This document shows, piece after piece, positions 51,532 through 60,800 of a DNA stretch of 64,000 nt. A model generated the notes under the pieces. It saw nothing but the letters and a program-made list of their open reading frames with translations. It was not told the DNA's origin and did no database searches. The DNA is from Vibrio atlanticus (GTDB lineage Bacteria; Pseudomonadota; Gammaproteobacteria; Enterobacterales; Vibrionaceae), in assembly GCF_024347315.1 (NCBI RefSeq), contig NZ_AP025461.1, positions 868,001-932,000 on the forward strand. The letters are read 5' to 3'. Numbering within the stretch: the stretch's first letter is position 1; the number at the start of each line of letters is the position of its first letter. The position numbers and the translations under genes are program-made.

Positions 51532-54500
51532 TCAATGCAATCATTCGTTGGTCCATCAGTAACCGATTCTTGGTTCTGATTGCCACGGTCGCCATCGTAT
51601 TTGGTGGCTTATACAGTGTTAAAAATACACGTGTCGATGCCATTCCTGATTTGTCAGATGTTCAGGTAATCATCAAAACCAGTTATCCGGGTCAAGCCCC
51701 GCAGGTGGTCGAGGATCAGGTGACCTATCCATTAACCACCGCCATGTTAGCCGTTCCGGGTGCAGAAACGGTTCGTGGTTATTCGTTCTTTGGCGATTCC
51801 TACGTCTATATCATCTTCAATGATGATACTGATATGTACTGGGCACGTTCACGAGTGTTGGAGTACTTAAGCCAAGTTGCACCTAACTTGCCATCGAGTG
51901 CCAAGCCTACACTAGGGCCGGATGCAACTGGTGTGGGCTGGGTTTACAGCTACGTGTTGCAAGATAAAACCGGTCAGCACGACTTAGCGGAACTTCGTAG
52001 TTTGCAAGATTGGTTCTTGAAGTATGAGTTGCAAACCGTAGAAGGCGTGTCTGAAGTGGCGACCGTTGGCGGCATGGTGAAGCAGTATCAAGTACAGATT
52101 GATCCGGCCAAGTTACGTGCATATGACCTGACACTTCAGCAAGTTAACAAGGCAATCCAAGATGGTAATCAAGAAACAGGAGCGTCTGTTGTTGAGATTG
52201 CGGAAGCCGAGCATATGGTTCGTACCACCGGTTACCTGACAAGCATCGAAGACATTCAATCTCTGCCGCTAAAAGTGACTGACAAAGGTACTTCGCTGTT
52301 ACTGGGCGACATTGCTGACATTAACCTTGGCCCGCAAATGCGTCGTGGTATCTCTGAACTCAATGGTGAGGGTGAAGCGGTTGGCGGCGTTATTGTGATG
52401 CGCTTTGGTGAAAATGCCAGTGAAGTGATCGACTCGGTTAAAACCAAGCTTGCTGAACTGCAAGCTGGCTTACCGGATGGTGTCGAGATTGTCGCAACTT
52501 ATGACCGTTCGACTTTGATTGATTCAGCCGTTGAAAACCTTTGGAAGAAGCTGGCTGAAGAGTTCATCGTGGTCGCCGTGGTGTGTGCGCTGTTCTTGTT
52601 CCATATCCGCTCGTCGTTGGTTATCGCGCTAAGTCTGCCTGTCGGTATCTTAGGCGCATTCATCGTTATGCATTGGCAGGGTATTAACGCCAACATTATG
52701 TCTCTTGGCGGGATCGCGATTGCGATTGGCGCCATGGTGGATGGTGCCATAGTGATGATTGAGAACGTTCATAAACACATTGAACGGACTCCGCTCACTG
52801 ACAAAAACCGTTGGCAGGTGATTGGTAAGGCAGCAGAAGAAGTCGGCGCACCACTGTTCTTCTCCCTGATTATCATTACCTTGAGTTTTGTGCCTGTGTT
52901 CGCGCTAGAAGGGCAAGAGGGCAAGATGTTCTCGCCACTTGCGTTTACCAAGACGTATGCAATGGCCGCTGCAGCCGGTTTGGCTATCACGCTTGTGCCT
53001 GTGCTAATGGGTTACTTCATTCGCGGTAACGTGTTGCCTGAACACAAAAACCCAGTCAACCGCAGCCTAGTGGCGATGTATAAACCGCTTCTAAACCTCA
53101 GCCTAAAATATCCCAAGGTGATGATTGTTATCGCACTTGGCTTAATGGCGTCTGCTTATTACCCAACCAGTAAGCTTGGCAGCGAGTTCATCCCTCCTTT
53201 GGACGAAGGGGATTTGATGTACATGCCAACCACGTATCCGGGCATCTCAATAGGTAAGGCTCGTGAGTTGTTGCAACAAACCAACAAGCCCATCAAAACC
53301 ATTCCAGAAGTCGAAACCACGTGGGGCAAAATTGGTCGAGCAGAGACGGCAACCGATCCTGCGCCACTGACCATGATTGAAACGGTTATTCAGCTTAAAC
53401 CGCGAGAACAGTGGCGTGACGGTGTCACTACGGAGTCTCTGCGTAAAGAGTTTGATGATCTGATTCAATTCCCCGGTTTGACCAACGCTTGGGTCATGCC
53501 AATCAAAACACGTATCGACATGTTGGCGACGGGTATTAAAACGCCAATTGGTATCAAAATCGCAGGCCCAGATCTGAGCGTGATTGAGGATATTGGCTCT
53601 CAACTTGAACCCATCCTCAATAGCTTGAGTGGTACTGCTTCTGTCTACGCTGAGCGTGTTGCGGGTGGTCGTTATGTGACGATAGACATCAAGCGCCGCT
53701 CTGCTGCTCGTTACGGATTAAGCATCAAAGAGGTTCAGCAGGTTATTTCGACCGCAGTTGGCGGTATGAATGTCGGCGAAACGGTAGAAGGGCTAGAGCG
53801 TTATCCAATCAATGTCCGTTATCCGCAAAGCTATCGTGATTCTGTCGTTAAGTTGCAGAACCTGCCGTTAGTGACACCAAACGGAGCGCGAATTGCTTTG
53901 TCTGATGTTGCAGATATTCGCTATGAAGATGGACCACCAATGATTAAGACGGAGAACGCGCGTCCTAATGGCTGGGTGTTCGTTGACATCGAAGGTCGCG
54001 ACCTTGGTTCTTATGTGGCAGAGGCGCAAAAAGTCGTTACAGATAAAATCGTCTTGCCTGCTGGATATTCATTGGCGTGGTCTGGTCAATACGAATACAT
54101 GGAGCGCGCCAAAGAACGTTTAAGTGTCGTTGTGCCAATCACCATCGCCATCATCATGTTGTTGCTCTACCTCAGCTTCCGCCGCGTTGGTGAGGTGATG
54201 ATGATCATGCTGACGTTGCCACTCGCAATGGTTGGTGGTTTATGGCTGATGCATGTCCTCAATTACAACTTCTCCATTGCAGTGGGGGTGGGCTTTATCG
54301 CCCTTGCCGGGGTAGCTGTTGAGATAGGTGTGATCATGTTGGTCTACCTAAATCAAGCATGGCACTACAAGAAGTTGGATGCGGAGCAGAACCAGAAAGC
54401 ACTTCAGCGTGAAGACCTAACGGATGCTATTCGTGAGGGCGCAGGACTGCGTGTTCGCCCAGTTATGATGACAGTACTTACGGTGATTATTGGCCTCATT

Positions 54501-54671
54501 CCAATTATGTATGGCGAGGGTACGGGCTCTGAAGTGATGCAGCGAATTGCTGCGCCGATGATAGGCGGAATGGCGTCTGCACTATTGCTTACCCTACTGG
54601 TGTTGCCTGCAATCTTTAAGCTCTGGAAACAGCGTGAGATTACGCATAGCCAAAACGAACCAAACAAATAA
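51528..54671 (+). CDS. cusA: CusA-like heavy-metal RND efflux pump
   Basis: The 1,047-residue pump has the RND twelve-helix, two-large-loop architecture. The strongest match is to CusA: MPTTYPGISIGKARELL, GKIGRAETATDPAPLTMIET with the Met of the metal site, TRIDMLATGIKTPIGIKI, AVGGMNVGETVEGLERYPIN. The helix 4 proton-relay motif is GAMVDGAIVMIENVHKH. Length and motifs place it in the HME-RND monovalent Cu/Ag group rather than CzcA. ATGA overlap with cusB couples translation. The trimer moves Cu(I)/Ag(I) from periplasm (via CusB/CusF domains) through CusC. Confidence 0.95.
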   Translation: MINAIIRWSISNRFLVLIATVAIVFGGLYSVKNTRVDAIPDLSDVQVIIKTSYPGQAPQVVEDQVTYPLTTAMLAVPGAETVRGYSFFGDSYVYIIFNDDTDMYWARSRVLEYLSQVAPNLPSSAKPTLGPDATGVGWVYSYVLQDKTGQHDLAELRSLQDWFLKYELQTVEGVSEVATVGGMVKQYQVQIDPAKLRAYDLTLQQVNKAIQDGNQETGASVVEIAEAEHMVRTTGYLTSIEDIQSLPLKVTDKGTSLLLGDIADINLGPQMRRGISELNGEGEAVGGVIVMRFGENASEVIDSVKTKLAELQAGLPDGVEIVATYDRSTLIDSAVENLWKKLAEEFIVVAVVCALFLFHIRSSLVIALSLPVGILGAFIVMHWQGINANIMSLGGIAIAIGAMVDGAIVMIENVHKHIERTPLTDKNRWQVIGKAAEEVGAPLFFSLIIITLSFVPVFALEGQEGKMFSPLAFTKTYAMAAAAGLAITLVPVLMGYFIRGNVLPEHKNPVNRSLVAMYKPLLNLSLKYPKVMIVIALGLMASAYYPTSKLGSEFIPPLDEGDLMYMPTTYPGISIGKARELLQQTNKPIKTIPEVETTWGKIGRAETATDPAPLTMIETVIQLKPREQWRDGVTTESLRKEFDDLIQFPGLTNAWVMPIKTRIDMLATGIKTPIGIKIAGPDLSVIEDIGSQLEPILNSLSGTASVYAERVAGGRYVTIDIKRRSAARYGLSIKEVQQVISTAVGGMNVGETVEGLERYPINVRYPQSYRDSVVKLQNLPLVTPNGARIALSDVADIRYEDGPPMIKTENARPNGWVFVDIEGRDLGSYVAEAQKVVTDKIVLPAGYSLAWSGQYEYMERAKERLSVVVPITIAIIMLLLYLSFRRVGEVMMIMLTLPLAMVGGLWLMHVLNYNFSIAVGVGFIALAGVAVEIGVIMLVYLNQAWHYKKLDAEQNQKALQREDLTDAIREGAGLRVRPVMMTVLTVIIGLIPIMYGEGTGSEVMQRIAAPMIGGMASALLLTLLVLPAIFKLWKQREITHSQNEPNK

Positions 54672-54685
54672 CGTATTGATTATTA

Positions 54686-54719
54686 GCCCTTACTGACCAA
54701 AAACAGAGTGAGTAAGGGC
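54686..54719 (+). terminator. Hairpin after cusA (weak terminator)
   Basis: GCCCTTACT...AGTAAGGGC forms a 9-bp stem, but no T-run follows, so it may stabilise the 3' end rather than terminate; transcription may continue into the cupredoxin gene. Confidence 0.5.
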
Positions 54720-54778
54720 GTACCACATGAACATGTGAAACTAACAAATAAATAACTGAATTAATCTAAGGAACGATC

Positions 54779-55348
54779 ATGAAAAAGACACTTATTGCGA
54801 TTGCACTGACGTTAACTACTTCAACGGCTTTTGCTGAAATGGACCACTCAAATATGGACCACTCAAATATGGATCACTCGATGATGAAGAGTGGAGAGAT
54901 GGATCATTCAAAAATGGATCACAGCATGATGAAGGATGGAAAGATGGACCATTCAATGATGAATATGGAAGGCATGTCTGAAGTGGGTATGCCTGCGACA
55001 GGCGCAAAGCCGGATAAAGTGGTTCATGTTCTGCTAAGTGACGATATGAAAATCACATTTAAGAATAAGATTGATATTGAGCCGAACGACGTGGTGCAGT
55101 TCGTTGTGATGAACACAGGCAAGATAGATCACGAATTCTCGATTGGTTCTGCTTCAGAGCAATTAGAGCACCGTGAAATGATGAAAAGCATGGGTAACCA
55201 CGCTCATGACTCAGGCAGTACAGTGACGGTAAAGCCCGGTAAAGCGAAGCAATTGCTATGGCATTTTCATGGCGACAACAACGTAGAGTTTGCGTGCAAT
55301 ATCCAAGGTCATGCTGAAGCGGGTATGCTGAAAAAAATTGAGTTGTAG
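54779..55348 (+). CDS. Met-rich cupredoxin copper-resistance protein (CopI-like)
   Basis: The 189-residue protein has a Sec signal peptide (cleavage near TAFA-EM). Residues about 20-60 contain seven MDHS-type repeats (MDHSNMDHSNMDHSMM and variants), a Met/His/Asp tract of the kind that binds Cu(I) or Ag(I). A single cupredoxin domain (about 78-189) follows, with likely type 1 copper ligands His in KIDHEFS, Cys in FACNIQ, His in GHAEAG and the following Met. It is located after cusA with its own GGAA site. A periplasmic copper-binding or copper-oxidising detoxification role is expected from relatives. Domain call is firm; the exact role is inferred. Confidence 0.88.
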   Translation: MKKTLIAIALTLTTSTAFAEMDHSNMDHSNMDHSMMKSGEMDHSKMDHSMMKDGKMDHSMMNMEGMSEVGMPATGAKPDKVVHVLLSDDMKITFKNKIDIEPNDVVQFVVMNTGKIDHEFSIGSASEQLEHREMMKSMGNHAHDSGSTVTVKPGKAKQLLWHFHGDNNVEFACNIQGHAEAGMLKKIEL

Positions 55349-55360
55349 TATCGATTAATA

Positions 55361-55408
55361 AAGCGCACCAGACTTATATTGATTAGTTTGGTGCGTTTTC
55401 TTGTTTTT
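55361..55408 (+). terminator. Terminator after the cupredoxin gene
   Basis: AAGCGCACCAGAC ... GTTTGGTGCGTTTTC followed by TTGTTTTT. It marks the end of the copper cluster. Confidence 0.85.
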
Positions 55409-55483
55409 CTCGTATTAGACGATTAAGTTTAATAGGTAAATAGAAAAAATTTTCAGTTAGAACAAGTAAGTAGGAGTTTAAGG

Positions 55484-55969
55484 ATGAACAAAACAGTACT
55501 CGTCGTTGCCGTATCAAGTGCTTTACTATCATGGTCTAATTACAGCATTGCTGCTAAACCTGAGTGGGCTGGTAAAGGTAAGCCCAATTTAGAAGAAGTC
55601 AAAACGTTCGCTGAGGCAAAAAAAGTTGAAGGCGAAATTAACGATCGTGAGAAGCAGCTTGATTCAATGATCGAAGAGAAAAAGAAGAAAGCCAAAAAAA
55701 GTAAGAATAAAAAAGATAAGCAGAAGCTAGATAAAGAGCTCGACGATTTGGAAGACGAGAAAGAAGCCCTCGAAGAGAGTAAAGAGAAGCTCAAGGATAA
55801 GAAAGAAAAGCTTAAAGATGATATGGATAATGACGAAGCAAAGTCGGGATTAGAAAAGCAGAAAGACAAGAAAGCGGAACAAGAGCGTAAAGAAGAAGGA
55901 AAAGGGTCAGAGAAAGGCCAACAGCAGCGTGAAGAAAACAGCAAAAAGTGGTGGAACTTCTGGGAGTAA
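55484..55969 (+). CDS. Exported Lys/Glu-rich coiled-coil protein
   Basis: The 161-residue protein has a signal peptide (cleavage near SIAA-KP). Almost all the rest is a charged coiled coil made of K/E/D-rich heptads (EKQLDSMIEEKKKKAKKSKN, DDLEDEKEALEESKEKLKDK). It ends in an aromatic tail SKKWWNFWE. GAGTTTAAGG precedes the start. Neither enzyme nor metal motif is visible. The aromatic end could contact membrane or peptidoglycan. I do not recognise the family; it stands alone after the copper-cluster terminator. Confidence 0.75.
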   Translation: MNKTVLVVAVSSALLSWSNYSIAAKPEWAGKGKPNLEEVKTFAEAKKVEGEINDREKQLDSMIEEKKKKAKKSKNKKDKQKLDKELDDLEDEKEALEESKEKLKDKKEKLKDDMDNDEAKSGLEKQKDKKAEQERKEEGKGSEKGQQQREENSKKWWNFWE

Positions 55970-56060
55970 TGCGAGGGTCTTACATCACCAATTCATTTCA
56001 ACCTATCAGCACAGCTTTGTGTGACCGCTAAGTCATTGGTTAAACATTGTGACCAGTTAA

Positions 56061-56120
56061 AGATAAGTCTCAACCTGTTCAGGAATACATGAACTAACTT
56101 GTATTGGCTGAGGCTTATCT
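56061..56120. terminator. Long imperfect inverted repeat between convergent genes
   Basis: AGATAAGTCTCAACC ... GGCTGAGGCTTATCT pair with a nested AATACA/TGTATT stem. There is no clear T-run; it may act as a bidirectional transcript end between the coiled-coil gene and the small minus-strand gene. Confidence 0.4.
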
Positions 56121-56130
56121 GTAGTTAGAA

Positions 56131-56388
56131 TCACTGTAGCAAGATAGAAGTTTCAAGCAGGTGGTGTGCCTCGCCGCTCAGGTGTGGTAGTTCTGACATG
56201 ATCTTCTTAAGTTTGTCGTCGATTGATTCCACTTCATTCAAAGAACGAAACGCAAGCACGGCCTGTTCTGGTTCGCTGCTCACATAACCTTTCAACGTAT
56301 TAAGCTGAATCTTGTTCGCATTTTCGACTTTTGACAGTGCAACATTGATTGCTTCGATGTTTATTGTTAACTCATTGCTTTTAAACAT
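56131..56388 (-). CDS. Small helical protein, unknown function
   Basis: An 85-residue soluble, helical protein beginning MFKSNELTINIEAINVALSK with no signal peptide. The ribosome-binding site is poor (AAAAATAATTAAAA before ATG). I do not recognise the family; composition and the isolated position are consistent with a conserved small Vibrio protein, but evidence is limited to the open frame. Confidence 0.5.
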   Translation of the reverse strand: MFKSNELTINIEAINVALSKVENANKIQLNTLKGYVSSEPEQAVLAFRSLNEVESIDDKLKKIMSELPHLSGEAHHLLETSILLQ

Positions 56389-56709
56389 TTTTAATTATTT
56401 TTGGTTGTTGCTAATGCGCGCACATTAACACAACTGTTTTTTCGGATATTGACCAAGATTATTAAATTGGAACAATTTTGAAAATCGTTCAAAGCTAGAC
56501 TGCAATATGTGATGGGAAAGGTTTAAGAAATTCGAAGCGATTTATGGAGTTAATAGCGCTAGCTGCTTAATTAACGTTGGTTGATCAATCTAGACTTAAC
56601 AAAATAGGCTTAAGCTATATGGATTAATGCTTATAGATTTAACGAACGGAGAAGTTTTCTGAATAGGGTGTCGCTGGTGGAAAGCACGTCATGGAGCTTA
56701 AGGAGAAGT
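56389..56709. other. Gene-free region before the tRNA pair
   Basis: AT-rich, no gene supported. It is downstream of the minus-strand tRNA genes and upstream of the small minus-strand gene; no clear terminator for the tRNAs was seen. Confidence 0.3.
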
Positions 56710-56784
<75 letters not shown>

Positions 56785-56822
56785 ACACTGTCTTAAGAGT
56801 AAGACTGAGGCATCAAGAAGAC

Positions 56823-56897
<75 letters not shown>

Positions 56898-57408
56898 ACA
56901 TCGTCTTAACGAGTTTGATAATGCCACATCTAACTGAAAACGAAACCTTTTTCTTTCATTTTTATTCTAAGTGCTCGCATAACCACCACTCCGCTAGTTT
57001 TTCCATCATGTTCGACGTTTTCAGAATGAATAAAATGTGACTAAACTCTCGTTAAGCATAGGGCGAGAAACAACAAAGAGCCTTCTCCAATGTCTAGGAT
57101 AAACTCAGTTTGATTTAGAAACCTAGTTAGTGGTGTGCCTCATAACTAATACAGGCTATTTGACTGTTAACATAAACTGATTTCCATGCGTATTGTGACG
57201 CTCATTAATAACAATCCGGATGCATGATATTAACTTGGCAAGCCGTCAAAGCATTCACCAAGTCAATCTCAAACCAGTGGCATTATAGACTTATCAAAGT
57301 GTTCGAAGGGAAAAGTAACTAATTTAGTTGATAATTCGTGCAAAACTCTCGTCATTACGTCTATCGTTTGGTACATTTGCCGCACATTTTGTCTCCCCAA
57401 AAATTCCC
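56898..57408. other. Gene-free region between tRNAs and the ThrE-like gene
   Basis: No gene or structured element supported. It should contain the tRNA promoter on the minus strand and the promoter of the exporter on the plus strand. If the exporter begins at TTG 57328 the region is shorter. Confidence 0.3.
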
Positions 57409-58572
57409 ATGCCTTCTCAGTTCCGAATTAACAAAATTGTTGAAATTGGTGACACTCTTCATCGCAGTGGTTGTGCTCCTTACAAGCTAGAGAAATACAC
57501 CCAATTCTATGCAAAAAAGCATGGTGTTGATGTGATGATCCAAGCAACGCCAACCGCGATTAATTATCAATTTCCAGACGATAACAACGCCGTTATTCTT
57601 AAACGTCTAAAGCCCGCTTCGATTAACTTGAGTTTGTTGGCCAATACCATCATTCGTATTAACCAACCGAGCAGTGAGCCTGTGCCAGAGCCTGTCGGTT
57701 ACTCTAAACTTGTGACGGCACTGGCCAATATGGGTATTCCGCCAGCGTATCTGATGCTTATTGGCAGTACGTTAGAAGCGGTTGGCTTTTCTGCGTTACT
57801 GGGTCTGATGGTTTGGGTATGCCAGCAAGTTCTTCATTCACGTCGCGCAATAGCGGTTGAATTCATTTCAGCATTATTGACGGGAGTCTTTGTGGCATTT
57901 TTGGCAAGCACAGGGTTGCCGATCCCAGTATGGGCGTTATGTATCGCTTCGATCGTCTTGTTTGTCCCCGGGTTATCCATAGCCAACGCACTAGAATGTT
58001 TGGCGTTTAATGATCTCGTCTCTGGTACCAGTTTGTTAGGGCAGAGTGCATTAACCCTGATAAAGCTGTTTGTCGGGATTATTATGGGGCTCAACATTGG
58101 TGAAGCGATATGGGGACAAGCGGTCTCCATTGACTATACGAATGCGGTTCCGACATGGATGCACATATCTGGTTTGGTGTTGATCTCGGTGTCGATTGGT
58201 GTGATGTTCAATGCGCGTCCTAAAGACATCTTGCTTGGCTTGCCAGTGGCGGTTCTGGGTATGTGGGGGCCGTTTTACCTCGGTTTTGATAGTGGTTGGG
58301 TTGTGGGTACTTGGGTAACCACGGTTCTTATTACTCTGTACGGAACTTGGATTGCCAAGAAGATGGAGCTCACAGGCTCTATTTATATCGTGCAAGGGAT
58401 CATCATTTTGGTTCCTGGTAGCCGAGTATTAGTGAGTGCCAGCCAGTCGGTGTTTGAACAATCTATTTTGCCTATTCCAAGTATTGGTTTGTCGGCGTTA
58501 TTCATGTTCTCTGCAATTGTGGCAGGGCAAATCACCGCTTACTCGATTTATTCGCCAAAAGTCGAACGTTAA
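57409..58572 (+). CDS. Threonine/serine exporter family protein (ThrE-like)
   Basis: The start is uncertain: ATG 57409 lacks a Shine-Dalgarno site and an in-frame TTG at 57328 would add 27 residues with no family similarity. The 387-residue form has the soluble N-terminal ThrE region (INKIVEIGDTLHRSGCAPYKLEKYTQFYAKKHGV, about 6-110). About ten membrane helices follow, with conserved pieces VGFSALLGLMVW, FVPGLSIANALECLAFNDLVSGTS and IIILVPGSRVLVSA. This combines the PF06738 and PF12821 halves in one chain. Relatives export threonine and serine by proton-coupled antiport. Substrate not verified. Confidence 0.85.
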   Translation: MPSQFRINKIVEIGDTLHRSGCAPYKLEKYTQFYAKKHGVDVMIQATPTAINYQFPDDNNAVILKRLKPASINLSLLANTIIRINQPSSEPVPEPVGYSKLVTALANMGIPPAYLMLIGSTLEAVGFSALLGLMVWVCQQVLHSRRAIAVEFISALLTGVFVAFLASTGLPIPVWALCIASIVLFVPGLSIANALECLAFNDLVSGTSLLGQSALTLIKLFVGIIMGLNIGEAIWGQAVSIDYTNAVPTWMHISGLVLISVSIGVMFNARPKDILLGLPVAVLGMWGPFYLGFDSGWVVGTWVTTVLITLYGTWIAKKMELTGSIYIVQGIIILVPGSRVLVSASQSVFEQSILPIPSIGLSALFMFSAIVAGQITAYSIYSPKVER

Positions 58573-58596
58573 TCGGTTCCGCTTCCTAGGCCTTTA

Positions 58597-58629
58597 AACA
58601 AACACAGCTTAATGGCTGTGTTTGTTCGT
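58597..58629 (+). terminator. Terminator after the ThrE-like gene
   Basis: AAACAAACACAGC-ttaatg-GCTGTGTTTGTT is a 12-bp stem ending in a T-rich tract. Confidence 0.85.
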
Positions 58630-58751
58630 TTTAGGTGCTGTTCTTTTCAACGTTAAGTTACGCTACCGAAAATTGGTTCGATTTGTGCTCGCTAAGCCTA
58701 ACAAGAGTCATTAAAATGGGGACAAATTCTATTTAAATGAAGTATTAGCGT

Positions 58752-59090
58752 ATGTCTTTACCTCCTTGTCCGCAATGCCAATCTGAATATGTCTACCCAG
58801 ACCAAAACAACCTAGTCTGCCCTGAGTGTGCCTATGAATGGAACCCAGAAGAAGAGCGTTTAGAAAGAGAAGCTGCACGTGTAAAGGACGTTAATGGCGC
58901 AGTGTTAGATACCGGTGATAAAGTCACCTTCATTAAAGATTTAAAAGTGAAAGGCAGCTCTAGCGTACTGAAAATCGGTACCAAAGCGGTAATAAGAAGA
59001 ATCAATGAAGGCAAAGATCACCAGCTAGATTGTAAGCTTGATGGTGGCGGTGAAATGCTCGTTACGGCGAAGTACGTTAAGAAGCAATAG
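58752..59090 (+). CDS. yjdM: YjdM/PhnA zinc-ribbon protein
   Basis: The 112-residue protein begins with a zinc ribbon (PPCPQCQSEYVYPDQNN with CPECAYEW, Cys6/Cys9 and Cys24/Cys27) and continues with the PhnA domain VKDVNGAVLDTGDKVTFIKDLKVKGSSS through the conserved end GEMLVTAKYVKK. Length and motifs match E. coli YjdM (formerly PhnA). The family is cytoplasmic and its function is not established; it is not needed for phosphonate breakdown despite the old name. It stands alone. Confidence 0.95.
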   Translation: MSLPPCPQCQSEYVYPDQNNLVCPECAYEWNPEEERLEREAARVKDVNGAVLDTGDKVTFIKDLKVKGSSSVLKIGTKAVIRRINEGKDHQLDCKLDGGGEMLVTAKYVKKQ

Positions 59091-59225
59091 CGGCCAATGG
59101 TATTGACCTATCATTGCCGTTCAATAATTCTGACTGAGACATTGTCGTAAATCTTCAATAACTTTACGTAGCTTCTCGGCATACTGGTTCGCCTATTAAA
59201 CAGCATTAATTGCCTGAGAATTAAA

Positions 59226-59648
59226 ATGATTAGAGAGTACAACCCAACCGATATTGAAGCCGTTTTAGATATTTGGTTAACCGCCTCGATCAAGGCGCAT
59301 GACTTTGTGGTTCCTGAGTTTTGGGAGTCGCAAGTGGCTAAAATGCGCGACCTATATATTCCTGCATCAACAACTTACGTGTATCAAGTAGACGGTGAGG
59401 TTCGTGGCTTTTATTCGCTTTATGAAGGGATCTTAGCGGCGATCTTTGTCAGTACAGAACATCAAGGCAGTGGTATTGGTAAGCAGCTTATTCATCACGC
59501 GAAGCTTGAATGCCCGAACTTGTCATTGAATGTGTATAAAGAGAACCAAGCGACGATTCAATTCTACTTGTCCCAAGGATTTTCTATTGTGAGTGAACAA
59601 GTTGATGAACATACAGGGTATCAAGAATACACCATGCACTTAGCTTAG
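59226..59648 (+). CDS. GNAT N-acetyltransferase (YjaB-like)
   Basis: The 140-residue protein follows the GNAT fold: MIREYNPTDIEAVLDIW (beta1-alpha1), KAHDFVVPEFWESQV as in the YjaB group, the acetyl-CoA loop EHQGSGIGKQLIHHA (Q/R-x-x-G-x-G/A) and the C-terminal NQATIQFYLSQGFSIV. YjaB-like enzymes acetylate small amines or protein termini; the substrate is unknown. It is the first of three successive acetyltransferase genes on this strand. Confidence 0.9.
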   Translation: MIREYNPTDIEAVLDIWLTASIKAHDFVVPEFWESQVAKMRDLYIPASTTYVYQVDGEVRGFYSLYEGILAAIFVSTEHQGSGIGKQLIHHAKLECPNLSLNVYKENQATIQFYLSQGFSIVSEQVDEHTGYQEYTMHLA

Positions 59649-59695
59649 ACTTGATAGCTCAACCCGAAAGAGCAGTAACTAGGAATCGAAACTAT

Positions 59696-60190
59696 ATGGA
59701 CATGGTCAAAGCTGATATTTCGCACTCAAGAGCCTTTTATCATTATGTGAATGCTTGCTCTGAGGATGGGTTAGATATTTATACGGGCATTTCTGACAGT
59801 AGTGATACGTATTTAAAAAGGCGAGTCGCTTATTCAAAAGGTGAGGAACTGCCAGAAGGTTGGACGCCTGCTTCTACGTATTTTTGTATCGACTATGGTC
59901 AAATTCTTGGTGTGATAAGAGTTCGTCATGGTACCAGTGAATACATTCATAACGTTATCGGCCACATAGGCTACGAGACTTTGCCACAAGCGAGAGGGCA
60001 AGGTATCGCTAGTCATATGTTGTCTTGGGTTCAACGCCACGTACTGACCGAAAACGCTATAATTACTTGTGAGATAGGCAATATTGCTTCGCAAAAGGTC
60101 ATTGAGAAGTGCGGTGGACAATTCTTGAATACCTTTTACTCGGAACAAGATAAACACGAAGTCTTACGTTACCAACTAGAACCAAAATGA
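59696..60190 (+). CDS. GNAT N-acetyltransferase
   Basis: ATG 59696 (with AGGA about 12 bases upstream) is preferred over TTG 59651, which overlaps the preceding region. The 164-residue product has the GNAT core ILGVIRVRHG then ETLPQARGQGIASHMLSWV (acetyl-CoA P-loop RGQGIA) and EIGNIASQKVIEKCGGQF, the usual C-terminal sequence of this subfamily. It is close behind the YjaB-like gene and may be cotranscribed. Substrate unknown. Confidence 0.85.
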   Translation: MDMVKADISHSRAFYHYVNACSEDGLDIYTGISDSSDTYLKRRVAYSKGEELPEGWTPASTYFCIDYGQILGVIRVRHGTSEYIHNVIGHIGYETLPQARGQGIASHMLSWVQRHVLTENAIITCEIGNIASQKVIEKCGGQFLNTFYSEQDKHEVLRYQLEPK

Positions 60191-60282
60191 ACATTTAACC
60201 GTGGTATTTTTGGTTGTGTCGGGGGCTCTGAATTCCGGCTTAAACGAAAATGAAACCATAGCCAATTATTGTTGGAGATATT

Positions 60283-60753
60283 TTGAAGTATTCGACAAGA
60301 CCCGCTCAGTCATCAGATTATGAATTTCTGTTCGAGCTAAAAAAGGCGGCTGAATTTGAGCCAATCAAAGCTGTTTTTGGCTGGGATGAGCAAATTCAAC
60401 GAGATATACACGCCGAAGAGTGGGCTGAAGAACGGCCCGAGATCATTGAATATCACGGCAAAGCGATTGGTAGTGTTTTGCTGCAAGATAAAGGCGACCA
60501 CTTCTATTTTTGCCGATTCTTCTTGCTGCCTGAGTATCATGGAAAGGGAATTGGTAGCCAAGTACTGAAAGACTTCTTAACTAAAGCTGATTGCTTAACC
60601 AAGGCTGATAGCCTCAATAAGCCTGTCGAACTATGCTATTTACAAGGCAATCGAGTTGGAGATTTGTATCTGAGGTTTGGATTTGAAATTACTTCGCAGA
60701 ATGACCAGTTTGTTTATATGTGGCGATCACCTGGCCAACATAGCGGATGTTAA
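60283..60753 (+). CDS. GNAT N-acetyltransferase
   Basis: The start is TTG 60283 with GGAG five bases before it; no nearby ATG is in frame. The 156-residue GNAT protein begins MKYSTRPAQSSDYEFLFELK and has the acetyl-CoA loop PEYHGKGIGSQVLKDFL and the C-terminal LYLRFGFEITSQND. A short tandem duplication (LTKADCLTKADS, an 18-bp repeat) lengthens the loop after alpha3. Substrate unknown. Confidence 0.85.
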   Translation: MKYSTRPAQSSDYEFLFELKKAAEFEPIKAVFGWDEQIQRDIHAEEWAEERPEIIEYHGKAIGSVLLQDKGDHFYFCRFFLLPEYHGKGIGSQVLKDFLTKADCLTKADSLNKPVELCYLQGNRVGDLYLRFGFEITSQNDQFVYMWRSPGQHSGC

Positions 60754-60800
60754 ATCTAGCCTTTTAAAGTTATAGAACGGATAGTTTTATATCAATGTAA

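Noticed and set aside
55540..55944. Ser/Phe/Leu-rich antisense frame in the coiled-coil gene
   Set aside because: Arises from reading K/E-rich codons backwards; no start signal, composition artefact.
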